The notes: generated by a model from the letters alone, not told the origin. DNA of 64,000 bases from Tardiphaga robiniae (GCF_013359755.1 NZ_JABMCJ010000092.1:186001-250000), one strand, 5' to 3'. Numbered from the stretch's first letter, positions 1 to 8,705 are shown. Numbers and translations: made by a program.

Positions 1-567
1 GATGCCAAAACCGATCACATTCTGGATGCCGCACTCCCGGTGTTCGTCCGCCACGGTTTCCGCAAGGCGTCCATGGCCGACATTGCGCGTGCGGCAGGAA
101 TTTCGCGGGCGTCGCTCTATCTGAGCTTCAAGAGCAAGGAAGATCTGTTTCGGGCGGGCTCGACGCGCGCTCATGCGCGGACCATGCGCGATGTCGAGGC
201 GGCACTCTCAGGCGATGGCGACGTGTTCGGTCGCATCGAGACGGCGATGGCCGTGTTTCAGCGCGAACTGATCGCCCCTTTCGCGGGCAGCGCCGACGCC
301 ATTGAACTGTTCGACGTCAACATGGCTCTGGCCAAGGATATCACGCTCGCCGCGCGGGCCCGACTGGTCGCTCTGCTGGCGCAGGCGCTGAGCGATGCCG
401 AGACCGCGGGCATGATCAATCTCGGATCATTGCAAGCCAGACCCGCCGACGTCGCGGGAGTCATTGTCGCCGCGATCGATGGCATCAAGCACGCGGAGGG
501 AGCCGGTCCGAAATTCGCCGAGGACATGCAGCTCTTCATGCGCTTGCTGCGCGCAGCTATTTCTTGA
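1..567 (+). CDS. TetR/AcrR family transcriptional regulator (5' end missing)
   Basis: The reading frame is already open at base 1, so the true start lies upstream. The visible N-terminal part carries a TetR DNA-binding domain: an ILDAALPVFVRHGF helix, then ASMADIARAAGISRASLYLSF, the usual helix-turn-helix with its YxxF recognition-helix end, followed by KSKEDLF. The rest is the helical ligand and dimer domain, too variable to predict an effector. It is expected to act as a cytoplasmic repressor. Its 3' end overlaps the convergent small membrane gene by 11 bp. Its target is unknown; a divergent neighbour outside the window would be the first candidate. Confidence 0.9.
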   Translation, partial: DAKTDHILDAALPVFVRHGFRKASMADIARAAGISRASLYLSFKSKEDLFRAGSTRAHARTMRDVEAALSGDGDVFGRIETAMAVFQRELIAPFAGSADAIELFDVNMALAKDITLAARARLVALLAQALSDAETAGMINLGSLQARPADVAGVIVAAIDGIKHAEGAGPKFAEDMQLFMRLLRAAIS

Positions 568-703
568 GAAATTTGTCCGGCTGGATGGTGACCGTCATGT
601 CCCGTGGCTTCGGATTGACGAAATTGGCCAGCGCGAAGATCACGCCATAGACCACGCCGACGATCACCGCGACGACCGTCAAAAAGCGGAACAGGCTGGG
701 CAT
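557..703 (-). CDS. 48-residue single-pass membrane peptide, conserved next to aroK
   Basis: The product begins MPSLFRFLTVVAVIVGVVYG and has one hydrophobic helix at about residues 5-28, then a short basic tail with NPKPRDMTVTIQPDKF. From memory, small proteins of this kind sit upstream of aroK in Bradyrhizobium and relatives and are sometimes mislabelled histidine kinase; nothing here resembles a kinase. A much longer open frame runs upstream to about 1087, but that part is the shadow of aroK, so I start at the ATG directly before the membrane helix. It is divergent from aroK and convergent with the TetR gene. Function unknown. Confidence 0.7.
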   Translation of the reverse strand: MPSLFRFLTVVAVIVGVVYGVIFALANFVNPKPRDMTVTIQPDKFLKK

Positions 704-878
704 GATCAGGGAACTCGGCGGCGAAATGGAGCGATTCGTTCCGCCGGAGGCGGTCACCTTGTCCGGATACAGACTGCAAGAGGTGCTGGCAACGCTGGCG
801 CTGGGGGTAGTATAGGTGACCGGAATGCGGCAAACCTCTGCGATCCCTTGTCGCTCACTGATTTTGCAGGTGTTTTTG

Positions 879-1520
879 ATGTCCGAGACCATCTTGCCGG
901 CCATTGCCAGCGCACCCCAGGAGGCCGCCATCGTCGCGGCGCTGGGAAAGCGCTCGGTCGTGCTGGTGGGCATGATGGGGGCGGGCAAATCGACCATCGG
1001 CCGGCGCATGGCGACGCGGCTGCGGCTGCCTTTCGTCGACGCCGACAACGAGATCGAGGCGGCGGCCGGGATGTCGATCCCGGACATTTTTGAAGTCCAC
1101 GGCGAACCGCATTTCCGCGACGGTGAGGCGCGGGTGATTGCCCGGCTACTGGACAGTGGACCGATCCTGCTGGCGACCGGCGGTGGTGCCTTCCTGCGCG
1201 AGGAGACCCGTCAGCGCATCCGCGACAAGGCGATCTCGCTGTGGCTGAAGGCCGATGCGGATGTGATCCTGCGCCGGGTGCGGCGCCGGGAAAACCGCCC
1301 GCTGCTGAAGACCGCCGATCCCGCGGCGACCATTGCGCGGCTGATTGAGGCGCGCCATCCGTTCTATGAGCAGACCGACATCACGATCGACTCGCGCGAC
1401 GTGCCGCATGAGAAGATCGTTGAGGAAGGCATCATCGCGCTGCACGAGCATCTGTTCCGCCCGCACGCAGCTTCCGCCATTTCCGAACCGACAGGCGATC
1501 CCTTGAGTTCTCAACTATGA
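879..1520 (+). CDS. aroK: Shikimate kinase
   Basis: Cytoplasmic kinase that phosphorylates shikimate to shikimate-3-phosphate with ATP, the fifth step of the chorismate pathway. The P-loop GMMGAGKST lies near residues 31-39, followed by the shikimate-binding DADNEIE segment and the GGGAFL motif. The arginine-rich lid (RRVRRRENRPLL) follows. I start at ATG 879, which gives 213 residues; an in-frame start at 816 would add 21 residues with no family resemblance. The stop overlaps the aroB start (ATGA), so the two are translationally coupled. Confidence 0.95.
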   Translation: MSETILPAIASAPQEAAIVAALGKRSVVLVGMMGAGKSTIGRRMATRLRLPFVDADNEIEAAAGMSIPDIFEVHGEPHFRDGEARVIARLLDSGPILLATGGGAFLREETRQRIRDKAISLWLKADADVILRRVRRRENRPLLKTADPAATIARLIEARHPFYEQTDITIDSRDVPHEKIVEEGIIALHEHLFRPHAASAISEPTGDPLSSQL

Positions 1521-2659
1521 CCGCGCCCTTGAAGCATTCCGATCCGATCGTCGTGGACGTCGCGCTGGCTGAGCGCGCCTATGACATTGTCATCGGCCGC
1601 AATGTACTGCCGTCGCTTGGTGCGCGTATCGCCAGACTGCGGCCGGGTGTGCGCACGGCGATCGTCACCGACAGGACCGTTGCCAAGCATTGGCTGACTG
1701 CAACGGAAGCCTCGCTGGCGGCGGCTGATATTCCGACCTCGCATATCGTCGTCGAGGAAGGCGAAGGCTCGAAGAGCTATGCTGGACTCGAGAAAGTCTC
1801 CGAGGCGCTGATCGCGGCGAAGATCGAGCGCAACGATCTCGTCATCGCGCTTGGCGGCGGCGTCGTCGGCGATCTCGCGGGCTTTGCTGCAGCGATCGTG
1901 CGCCGCGGCGTCGATTTCGTGCAGGTGCCGACCTCGCTGCTGGCGCAGGTCGACTCATCCGTCGGCGGCAAGACCGGCATCAACTCGCCGCAGGGCAAGA
2001 ACCTGCTTGGCGCGTTCCATCAGCCGGTGATGGTTGTGGCCGATACGGCGGTCCTCGATACGCTGTCGCCACGGCAATTTCGTTCGGGCTATGCGGAAGT
2101 CGCCAAATACGGTGTGCTCGGCGATCACCAGTTCTTCACGTGGCTGGAAGCCAACCATGCCGACATCATGCGCGGCGGTGCAGCGCGCGAACACGCCATT
2201 GCCACCTCCTGCCGCGCCAAGGCCGGTGTTGTGTCGCGCGACGAGCGCGAGAATGGCGAACGCGCACTGCTCAATCTCGGTCACACCTTCGGCCACGCGC
2301 TGGAAGCGGTGACGGGTTTCTCCGAGCGGCTGTTTCATGGCGAGGGCGTGTCGGTCGGCATGGTGCTTGCTGCGCAACTGTCGGCGCAACTCGGCATGAT
2401 CGCTGAGAGCGATGCGACCCGCGTGCAGCACCATCTTGCCGATGTGGGTCTACCCACGAAGCTGCAGGACATTGCCGGCTTCGCGCAGGAAGGCCTCGCG
2501 GACGCGGATACGCTGATGGCGCTGATGGCGCAGGACAAGAAGGTGAAACGCGGCAAGCTCACCTTTATCTTGCTGGAGGCCGTCGGCCAGGCCGTCATCG
2601 CTGGCGATGTCGATCCCGCGACGGTTCGCGCCTTTCTGCATCAGAAGCTGACGGGATAG
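1517..2659 (+). CDS. aroB: 3-dehydroquinate synthase
   Basis: NAD- and metal-dependent cyclase that converts DAHP to 3-dehydroquinate, the second step of the chorismate pathway. At 380 residues it has family length. Visible motifs are EGEGSKS, the glycine-rich LGGGVVGDLAGFAA nucleotide-binding segment, PTSLLAQVDSSVGGKTGIN, and the metal-binding GHTFGHALE histidines with a further His in LFHGEGVSVGM. It begins inside the last codons of aroK. The aroK-aroB order is the usual one in alphaproteobacteria. Confidence 0.97.
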   Translation: MTAPLKHSDPIVVDVALAERAYDIVIGRNVLPSLGARIARLRPGVRTAIVTDRTVAKHWLTATEASLAAADIPTSHIVVEEGEGSKSYAGLEKVSEALIAAKIERNDLVIALGGGVVGDLAGFAAAIVRRGVDFVQVPTSLLAQVDSSVGGKTGINSPQGKNLLGAFHQPVMVVADTAVLDTLSPRQFRSGYAEVAKYGVLGDHQFFTWLEANHADIMRGGAAREHAIATSCRAKAGVVSRDERENGERALLNLGHTFGHALEAVTGFSERLFHGEGVSVGMVLAAQLSAQLGMIAESDATRVQHHLADVGLPTKLQDIAGFAQEGLADADTLMALMAQDKKVKRGKLTFILLEAVGQAVIAGDVDPATVRAFLHQKLTG

Positions 2660-2714
2660 AACTGACCGTGTCCGGTTTGGGATTTACCAAAGCCGGCGCC
2701 GTCGCAGGACTTTC

Positions 2715-4064
2715 ATGAATTCGATTACCGTCAATCTGCTGATCGCGATCTTCCTGCTCGCTGCCAACGCGTTTTACGTGGCGGCGGAGTTTGCGCTGGT
2801 CAAAAGCCGAGGCTTCCGCGTCAAGAGCATGGTCGAGCAGAACCGCTTCGGCGCGCGTCTGCTGCAGAACATGATGGGCAATATCGAAGCCTATCTGGCC
2901 TGCTGCCAGCTCGGCATCACCATGGCATCGCTGGGACTCGGCTGGGTTGGTGAGCCCACGGTGGCCGCACTGCTGAAACCGGTGCTCGATCCGCTCGGCC
3001 TGTCGGAATCCGCGCTTCACTTTACCTCCTTCATTACCGGCTTCCTCGTCTTCTCCTCGCTGCATATCGTGATCGGCGAACAGGTGCCGAAGACGCTGGC
3101 GATCCGGCAGCCGGAGCCGGTGTCGCAATGGATCGCCTATCCGCTTTATGCGTCCTACATCCTGTTTTATCCGCTGAACTGGCTGCTCAACGCGGCGTCA
3201 CGCGGCACGCTGGCACTGCTCGGTGTGCAGGAGGCCTCGCCGCATGAAATTCTCACCGGCATTGAGATTGAGGGCCTTGTCGGTGAGTCTGCCGAACATG
3301 GCGGCATTGCATCGGGCGAGGCCGAGTATATCCAGAACGTGTTTCGCTTCGGCGATCTCGCGGTGTCCGATGTCATGGTCCATCGCACGGCGATGGTGAC
3401 GCTGAATGCGGACCTGCCGTCCGAAGAGCTGGTGCGCGAAGTGCTGGCCACCGAATACACCCGCATTCCCCTCTGGCGTGAGAAGCCGGAAAACATCATC
3501 GGCGTGCTCCACGCCAAGGACCTGTTGCGCGCGATCCGCGCGGTCGATGGCGACACCGCCAAGATCGATGTTGCCAGCATCGCGCTGCCGCCGTGGTTCG
3601 TTCCGGAAATGCGCCCGCTGTCGGATCAGTTGAAAGCCTTCCGCCGTCGCAAGACCCACTTCGCGCTCGTCGTCGACGAATATGGCGAAGTCGAAGGTAT
3701 GGTGACACTGGAAGACGTGCTGGAAGAAATCGTCGGCGACATCGCGGATGAACACGACGTGGTCGTCGCGGGCGTGCGCGCGCAGGCCGATGGCTCGGTG
3801 GTGGTCGATGGTTCGGTGCCGATCCGCGACCTCAATCGCGCCATGGACTGGCATCTTCCCGATGATGAAGCGACCACGGTGGCCGGTCTCGTCATTCACG
3901 AGGCGCGCTCCATCCCCGAGCGCGGGCAGAGCTTCACCTTCTACAACTTCCGCTTCCGCGTGCTGCGCCGTGAGCGCAACCGCATCACCGCGCTGCGTAT
4001 CGGCCCGGTACCGACCGAGCCGGAAGTGTCGGAGAAAAAGCCGCGGGCCGGGACGTCGTTCTAG
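2715..4064 (+). CDS. CorC/HlyC-family membrane protein with DUF21 and CBS domains
   Basis: A 449-residue inner-membrane protein. Residues about 1-190 form a DUF21 (CNNM) domain with several hydrophobic helices. Residues about 205-340 form a CBS pair, with VSDVMVHRTAMV opening the first and FALVVDEYGEVEGMVTLEDVLEEIVGDI closing the second. The last 90 residues are a CorC_HlyC domain. The family is often called haemolysin, but members such as CorC, MpfA and YfjD are linked to magnesium or other cation homeostasis, which is the more likely role. It follows aroB by 55 bp and may share its transcript. Confidence 0.9.
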   Translation: MNSITVNLLIAIFLLAANAFYVAAEFALVKSRGFRVKSMVEQNRFGARLLQNMMGNIEAYLACCQLGITMASLGLGWVGEPTVAALLKPVLDPLGLSESALHFTSFITGFLVFSSLHIVIGEQVPKTLAIRQPEPVSQWIAYPLYASYILFYPLNWLLNAASRGTLALLGVQEASPHEILTGIEIEGLVGESAEHGGIASGEAEYIQNVFRFGDLAVSDVMVHRTAMVTLNADLPSEELVREVLATEYTRIPLWREKPENIIGVLHAKDLLRAIRAVDGDTAKIDVASIALPPWFVPEMRPLSDQLKAFRRRKTHFALVVDEYGEVEGMVTLEDVLEEIVGDIADEHDVVVAGVRAQADGSVVVDGSVPIRDLNRAMDWHLPDDEATTVAGLVIHEARSIPERGQSFTFYNFRFRVLRRERNRITALRIGPVPTEPEVSEKKPRAGTSF

Positions 4065-4109
4065 GCCCTCGCCGGTCCGGTTCTTGCTTTTGCTTTATTC
4101 CATGAGCTG

Positions 4110-4125
4110 CCATTCCATTGAATGG
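4110..4125. promoter_or_regulatory. Palindrome before the first Bug receptor
   Basis: CCATTC-N4-GAATGG, 17 bp before the start codon and 5 bp before the ribosome-binding stretch CTGGAGCG. The same arms recur before the second paralogue at 5252-5268. It could be an operator or a small 5'-UTR hairpin. Confidence 0.5.
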
Positions 4126-4142
4126 CGCAACTGGAGCGAGCG

Positions 4143-5108
4143 ATGAACAAGTCCTGGCGATTGTCATGCGTATTGGCCGCTGTGTTGATGTCCGGCGCTG
4201 CGCTGGCCGACACCAACTGGCCGACGAAGCCGATCAAGGCGGTCAATCCGTTCGGTGCCGGCAGTGCGGGTGACGTGGTCCCGCGCCTTTTCTTCGAAAA
4301 ACTGAGCACGGAGCTAGGGCAGCCGATCGTGATTGAAAATCGCGTGGGTGCGGGCGGCTCAGTGGGTACGGGCGCGGTCGCGAAGAGTGATCCGGATGGC
4401 TACACCTTGCTGTCGCAGACCAACGCCATCTCCATTGCGCCCGCGATCTTCCCCAACCTCAACTACGACACCACCAGGGAGCTGTCCTCGGTGCTGATGA
4501 TTGGCTATGCGGCCAATGTGATGATCGTGCCCAACGAACGGCCATGGAAAACGATTCAGGATTTCCTGGCTTCCGCGAAGACCAAGGGCACTGTGATCAA
4601 TTACGGCTCGGTGGGCGTTGGCAGCGCCGTGCATATCAGTTCGGAAAAATTCCGCGCCGCCGCCGGTTTCGAGGCTACGCATATTCCCTATCGCGGGGGT
4701 TCCGAAGTGATCACGGATATTATCGGCGGCCGCATCGATTTTTACTTCTGCCCGCTGGCCACGGCACTGCCGCTGATCCGCGAGGGCCAGGTTCGCGCGC
4801 TGGTGGTGTCGACGCCAACCCGCGTACGCGATCTGCCGGATGTACCGACGCCGATCGATGCCGGTCTCAAAGATGCCGACAGCTCGATCTGGTTCGGCGT
4901 GTTCGTGCCAGCCAAGACGCCGCCGGAGATCGTCGAGAAGCTCTATGTGACTGGCACCAAGGTGCTGAACACGGCTGACATGCAGGCTTCGCTGAAGAAG
5001 ATTGGTGTCGAGCCGATGCCGATGAAGTCATCCGAGATGGATGCGCTGCTGGTCAAGGAAATCGCCGACAACAAGGTGCTGCTCAAAAGCGAGGTCGCGG
5101 CCAAGTAG
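4143..5108 (+). CDS. Bug/TctC-family periplasmic solute-binding receptor, copy 1
   Basis: A 321-residue periplasmic receptor of the tripartite tricarboxylate transporter family. It has a cleavable signal peptide (MNKSWRLSCVLAAVLMSGAALA, cut near ALA-D). Bug hallmarks are visible: NWPTKPIKAVNPFGAGSAGD, IVIENRVGAGGSVGTG, DPDGYTLL, IPYRGG and DIIGGRIDFYF. Bug proteins bind carboxylates or small amides; the ligand cannot be read from sequence. I start at ATG 4143 because of the CTGGAGCG ribosome site and the signal peptide; 4122 is also in frame. No TctA or TctB is nearby, so it is an orphan receptor. It is about two-thirds identical by eye to the next gene. Confidence 0.93.
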   Translation: MNKSWRLSCVLAAVLMSGAALADTNWPTKPIKAVNPFGAGSAGDVVPRLFFEKLSTELGQPIVIENRVGAGGSVGTGAVAKSDPDGYTLLSQTNAISIAPAIFPNLNYDTTRELSSVLMIGYAANVMIVPNERPWKTIQDFLASAKTKGTVINYGSVGVGSAVHISSEKFRAAAGFEATHIPYRGGSEVITDIIGGRIDFYFCPLATALPLIREGQVRALVVSTPTRVRDLPDVPTPIDAGLKDADSSIWFGVFVPAKTPPEIVEKLYVTGTKVLNTADMQASLKKIGVEPMPMKSSEMDALLVKEIADNKVLLKSEVAAK

Positions 5109-5114
5109 GCGGAC

Positions 5115-5146
5115 TGCCGGCCGTGCCAGCACGGGTGAGGCCGGCA
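5115..5146 (+). terminator. Hairpin between the two Bug genes
   Basis: Perfect 8-bp arms TGCCGGCC and GGCCGGCA enclose a smaller GTG-N4-CAC hairpin. A T-rich stretch (TTGTCGTTTGTC) follows. It lies 7 bp after the first Bug stop codon and probably ends or attenuates that transcript. Confidence 0.55.
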
Positions 5147-5251
5147 TTGTCGTTTGTCTGGGCTGGATCACCGCGCGCTTGGGCGTTGTTTTAGGCTTCA
5201 AACGGTCCGAAACTTGCTTCGTTGTCGCCGATTGGCCCGATCATTGGGCGG

Positions 5252-5268
5252 CCATTCCCCTCGAATGG
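5252..5268. promoter_or_regulatory. Palindrome before the second Bug receptor
   Basis: CCATTC-N5-GAATGG, 17 bp before the ATG at 5286. It has the same arms and the same distance to the start as the element at 4110-4125, so the duplicated unit includes this leader. Confidence 0.5.
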
Positions 5269-5285
5269 TATTATTGGAGCAAGTA

Positions 5286-6245
5286 ATGAATAAGCTTATG
5301 CGGTGGTCGTGTGTTTTCGCCGGTGTGCTGCTGTCGTCTGTCGCGGCGCAGGCCGAAAACAACTGGCCGAGCCGTTTGATCAAGGCCACCATCCCGTTCG
5401 GCCCGGGCAGCGCGACGGACGTTGTGCCGCGCATCTTCTTTGAGCGTCTCGGGCCTGAACTCGGCCAGACCATCGTGGTCGAGAATCGCGTTGGCGGCGG
5501 CGGCGCGGTGGGCACTGCGGCAGTCGCGAAGGCGGAGCCGGATGGCTACAGCGTGCTAGCGCATTCCTCCGCACTGACAATCACACCTGCGATCAATGCA
5601 AGCCTGCCTTATGACACGTCGAAAGACCTGTCGTCGGTGATCATGATCGGCGTCAGCCCGCAGATCATGATCGTGCCGAAGGAGCGTCCCTGGAAAACCG
5701 TTGATGATTTCCTGAAGGATGCGAAGGCCACGGGATCGTCGATCAATTTCGGTTCGGTTGGCATCGGCAGCGCCGTGCATATTAGCGCCGAGAAATTCCG
5801 GATGGCCGGTGGCTTTGAAGCGACGCACATCCCTTATCGCGGCGGGCCTGAAGTGATTGCCGATATCCTTGGTGGCCGTATCGATTTCTACTTCTGCCCA
5901 GCGGCGACGGCTTTGCCGCTGATCCGGGAAGGGCAGGTGCGTGCGCTCGTCGTCTCCACCGAAAAGCGGACGCCGGAACTGCCCGACGTGCCGTCACTGG
6001 TCGAGGTCGGACTGAAGGACGGCGTCAGTAACAGCTGGATCGGCGTATTCGTGCCGTCGAAGACGCCGCGCGAGATCGTCGACAAGATGCGCGATGCCGG
6101 CCTCAAGGTGCTGGCCAAGCCGGAGATGCAGGCGGCGCTGACGAAGATCGGCGTCGAACCGATGCCGATGGAGCCGAAGGCGATGGACGATCTCGTGGCG
6201 AAGGAAGTTGCCGCGAATATCGCGCTGCTGAAGAATGTGAAGTGA
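5286..6245 (+). CDS. Bug/TctC-family periplasmic solute-binding receptor, copy 2
   Basis: A 319-residue paralogue of the preceding gene with a signal peptide ending near AAQA-E. Shared blocks include DVVPRIFFERLGPELGQ, SVGIGSAVHIS, ATHIPYRGG and RIDFYFCPAATALPLIREGQ. Differences cluster around the pocket (copy 1 SQTNAISIAPAI, copy 2 AHSSALTITPAI), which suggests the two bind different ligands. ATG 5286 is chosen for the ATTGGAGC ribosome site and the signal peptide, although the frame is open back to 5154. It converges with the liv operon across a shared hairpin. No membrane partner genes are present. Confidence 0.93.
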   Translation: MNKLMRWSCVFAGVLLSSVAAQAENNWPSRLIKATIPFGPGSATDVVPRIFFERLGPELGQTIVVENRVGGGGAVGTAAVAKAEPDGYSVLAHSSALTITPAINASLPYDTSKDLSSVIMIGVSPQIMIVPKERPWKTVDDFLKDAKATGSSINFGSVGIGSAVHISAEKFRMAGGFEATHIPYRGGPEVIADILGGRIDFYFCPAATALPLIREGQVRALVVSTEKRTPELPDVPSLVEVGLKDGVSNSWIGVFVPSKTPREIVDKMRDAGLKVLAKPEMQAALTKIGVEPMPMEPKAMDDLVAKEVAANIALLKNVK

Positions 6246-6252
6246 CAGAACG

Positions 6253-6284
6253 TTGGCCTCGCCTCTAAGTCGAGGAGAGGCCAA
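6253..6284. terminator. Hairpin between convergent Bug and livF genes
   Basis: Arms TTGGCCTC and GAGGCCAA, with an inner CCTC/GAGG pairing, fill the 42-bp gap between the two convergent stop codons. It could serve both strands. No long T-run follows on either strand, so termination is inferred from position and structure. Confidence 0.5.
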
Positions 6285-6287
6285 TAG

Positions 6288-6998
6288 CTACCCACCCAGA
6301 TACGCCTCGCGAATACGCGGATCGTCTGCCAGAACGGATGCCGGTCCGGACAGTGTGATCGATCCGGTTTCCAGCACGAAAGCGCGTGCCGCAACCTCCA
6401 GCGCCATCGCGGAATTCTGCTCGACAAGCAACACGCCAAGCCCGGTTCGCTTGTTCAGTTCAACGATCTTGTCGAACACCTGTTCGATCACGATGGGTGC
6501 GAGGCCCAGTGACGGCTCGTCCAGCATCAGAAGGTTCGGCCGCGACATCAGCGCACGGCCGATCGCAAGCATCTGCTGTTCGCCTCCCGACAGCGACCAG
6601 CCGCCTTGCTTGATGCGCTCCTTCAGTCGTGGAAACAGTTCGAACACCAGCGCCAGATCGTCTTCGACCTCGGCCTTCTTGTAGGCGCGGGACGCCGTTC
6701 CCGTGATCAGGTTCTCGCGCACGGTGAGGCCCGGAAATATCCGGCGGCCTTCGGGGCAATGCGCGATGCCGGCGCCGACGATGGTTTCCACAGCGGTGCC
6801 GTGGATGGCCTCGCCCTTCCACGAAATCGAGCCGAACGTTGGTCGCAGCAGGCCGGAGATGGTGCTCAGGGTTGTCGTTTTGCCGGCGCCGTTGCCGCCA
6901 ATCAGCGCGACGATCTCGCCCATTTCGACGCTGAACGAGATGCCCTTCAGTACTTCGATGTGGCCGTAGGAGACATGGAGGTTCTCGATCTTAAGCAT
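6288..6998 (-). CDS. livF: Branched-chain amino-acid-type ABC transporter ATPase LivF
   Basis: One of two ATPases of a LIV/HAAT-type importer, working on the cytoplasmic face. At 236 residues it has family length. Walker A GGNGAGKTT, signature LSGGEQQMLAIGRAL, Walker B LLMLDEPSLGLAP and the H-loop VEQN variant (typical of LivF) are visible. It is the last gene of the five-gene operon and overlaps the end of livG by 8 bp. HAAT systems also carry amides, urea and aromatic compounds, so leucine need not be the substrate. Confidence 0.95.
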   Translation of the reverse strand: MLKIENLHVSYGHIEVLKGISFSVEMGEIVALIGGNGAGKTTTLSTISGLLRPTFGSISWKGEAIHGTAVETIVGAGIAHCPEGRRIFPGLTVRENLITGTASRAYKKAEVEDDLALVFELFPRLKERIKQGGWSLSGGEQQMLAIGRALMSRPNLLMLDEPSLGLAPIVIEQVFDKIVELNKRTGLGVLLVEQNSAMALEVAARAFVLETGSITLSGPASVLADDPRIREAYLGG

Positions 6999-7770
6999 GG
7001 CGATGCCGCCTGCCGAGATAGGCCTCGATCACCAATGGGTTTTGCTGAACCGCGCTTGGCGCGCCTTCAGCGATCTTCTTCCCAAAATCTAATACGGCCA
7101 CGCGGTCGCTGATCCCCATCACCAGTCGTACATTGTGTTCGACCAGCAATATGGTGATGCCCTTGCCCTTCAGTTTCGCGATGGTGTCGAGCAGGGTCAT
7201 GCTCTCGGTCATGTTCATGCCGGCGGCGGGCTCATCCAGCAGCAACACCTTCGGTTTCGATGCCAGTGCGCGGGCGATTTCCAGCAGGCGTTGCTGCGCA
7301 TAGGGCAACTGGGTCGGGCGATCGTCCGCGCGTGCGGCGAGGCTGACGATCTCCAGCGCTTCGCGCGAGGTGCTCTCGATCTCAGCCTCGCGTTGTCGCT
7401 GCGTGCCGTTCGACAGCATGATGTTGAGCATCGACATGGGCGTGTTGCAGGCTGCAGCGACTTTCACATTTTCCAGCACGGTGAGATTGGAGAACACCCG
7501 GATGTTCTGGAACGTGCGTGCCAGCCCGAGCCGCGCGATGCGGTTGGGCCTGAGGCGGAAGATCTCCTTGCCGTCGATGCGGATCGAACCGGCATCGGCA
7601 TGTGAGGCGCCGGACAGCGCATTCAGCAGCGTGGTCTTGCCCGAGCCGTTGGGGCCGATGATCGCCTGCACGATTCCCTTGGGGACGTCGAGATCGACGT
7701 CGTCGAGCGCGACAAGGCCGCCGAAACGGCGCGTCACGCCGCGCGCGGTGATGATCGCTTGATCCGTCAT
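6991..7770 (-). CDS. livG: Branched-chain amino-acid-type ABC transporter ATPase LivG
   Basis: Second ATPase of the importer, 259 residues. It has Walker A GPNGSGKTT, the RTFQNIRVF Q-loop segment usual for LivG, signature-like LPYAQQRLLEIARAL, Walker B VLLLDEPAAGMN and the H-loop LVEHNVRLVM. The signature departs from LSGGQ, as is common in LivG. The start is set at ATG 7768-7770, which overlaps the livM stop by 4 bp. An open frame continues upstream to 8325 but lies inside livM and is not coding. Confidence 0.95.
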   Translation of the reverse strand: MTDQAIITARGVTRRFGGLVALDDVDLDVPKGIVQAIIGPNGSGKTTLLNALSGASHADAGSIRIDGKEIFRLRPNRIARLGLARTFQNIRVFSNLTVLENVKVAAACNTPMSMLNIMLSNGTQRQREAEIESTSREALEIVSLAARADDRPTQLPYAQQRLLEIARALASKPKVLLLDEPAAGMNMTESMTLLDTIAKLKGKGITILLVEHNVRLVMGISDRVAVLDFGKKIAEGAPSAVQQNPLVIEAYLGRRHRHA

Positions 7771-8705
7771 CGCGCACCTGCCCAGCGTGGCAGCCGTGAT
7801 GCCAGCGATGCGAGGCCGCCGGGCGCCAGCACGATCACGGCGATGACGCCGAGGCCATAAAGCACGAGGTACCATTGCCCGAGGAAACGTAGCGCCTCCG
7901 GCAAAATGGTCAGGCCGACGGCGCCGATGATGCAGCCGGGGATCGAGCCCATGCCGCCAACGATAAGCATGGTCATCAGCAGGATGGCCTGGGTGCCGGA
8001 GAAGCTGTCCGGGCTGATGAAGCGGATCGAGGAGGCGTAGAGGCAACCGGCGAGGCCGGCATAGACCGCGCCGATCATAAAAGCGATCAGCTTGGTACGC
8101 GTAGTGTCGACGCCGCTCTGCTCGGCGGCGATCTCGGAATCCTTGGTGGCGATCATGGCGCGGCCGAGCGACGATTGCCGAATCCGCGCGGCGACGAGGG
8201 CCGCAATCGCCAGCACTGCGATTAGCAAATAGTAATGTTGAACCTGTCCTTGCGGGCCGATTCCAAACACGCCGATACCCGGTATCGCGCGCAGGCCGGA
8301 GGTGCCGCCGGTCACCGGCTCCCAATGCACGATGATCAGACGGACGATCTCGCCGAAGCCGATCGTGGTCATTGCGAGATAATAGGTACGCAGCCGCAAC
8401 GTCGGCAGGCCAAGCACGAGGCTCGCCGCCATCACGATGACCACCGACAGGAATGGCGTCGTGATCCAGGGCAATCCGGCTTTGGCGGCGATGCCTGTAG
8501 TGTAGGCGCCGAGGCCGTAAAATGCGGCCTGGCCGAAATTGATCTGGCCGACCCAGCCGGTGGCGAAGTTCAGGCCGAGCACGACGATGGCGTTGAGAAT
8601 GGCGATGTTGAGGAGCTGAATGACATAGTTGTCATGGGTCACTGCCGGGATCAGCAGCGCCACCACAACGCCAAGCGCGAGCGGAAACCAGTGTTTCACT
8701 GTCAT
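7767..8705 (-). CDS. livM: ABC transporter permease LivM
   Basis: A 312-residue inner-membrane permease of the LIV/HAAT family. It has about nine hydrophobic segments and the typical blocks GLNFATGWVGQINFGQAAFYGLGAY and GGMGSIPGCIIGA, the conserved permease loop contacting the ATPases. It is coupled to livH upstream and livG downstream by 4-bp overlaps. It pairs with LivH to form the channel. Confidence 0.95.
   Translation of the reverse strand: MTVKHWFPLALGVVVALLIPAVTHDNYVIQLLNIAILNAIVVLGLNFATGWVGQINFGQAAFYGLGAYTTGIAAKAGLPWITTPFLSVVIVMAASLVLGLPTLRLRTYYLAMTTIGFGEIVRLIIVHWEPVTGGTSGLRAIPGIGVFGIGPQGQVQHYYLLIAVLAIAALVAARIRQSSLGRAMIATKDSEIAAEQSGVDTTRTKLIAFMIGAVYAGLAGCLYASSIRFISPDSFSGTQAILLMTMLIVGGMGSIPGCIIGAVGLTILPEALRFLGQWYLVLYGLGVIAVIVLAPGGLASLASRLPRWAGAR

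Noticed and set aside
704-1087. Long minus-strand extension of the small membrane peptide
   Set aside because: It lies antisense to aroK, has no family resemblance and the membrane helix begins at the ATG at 703.
7771-8325. Apparent long N-terminal extension of livG
   Set aside because: It falls inside livM in another frame, and the composition is arginine-rich as expected for a shadow of a GC-rich gene. The ATPase domain starts at 7770.
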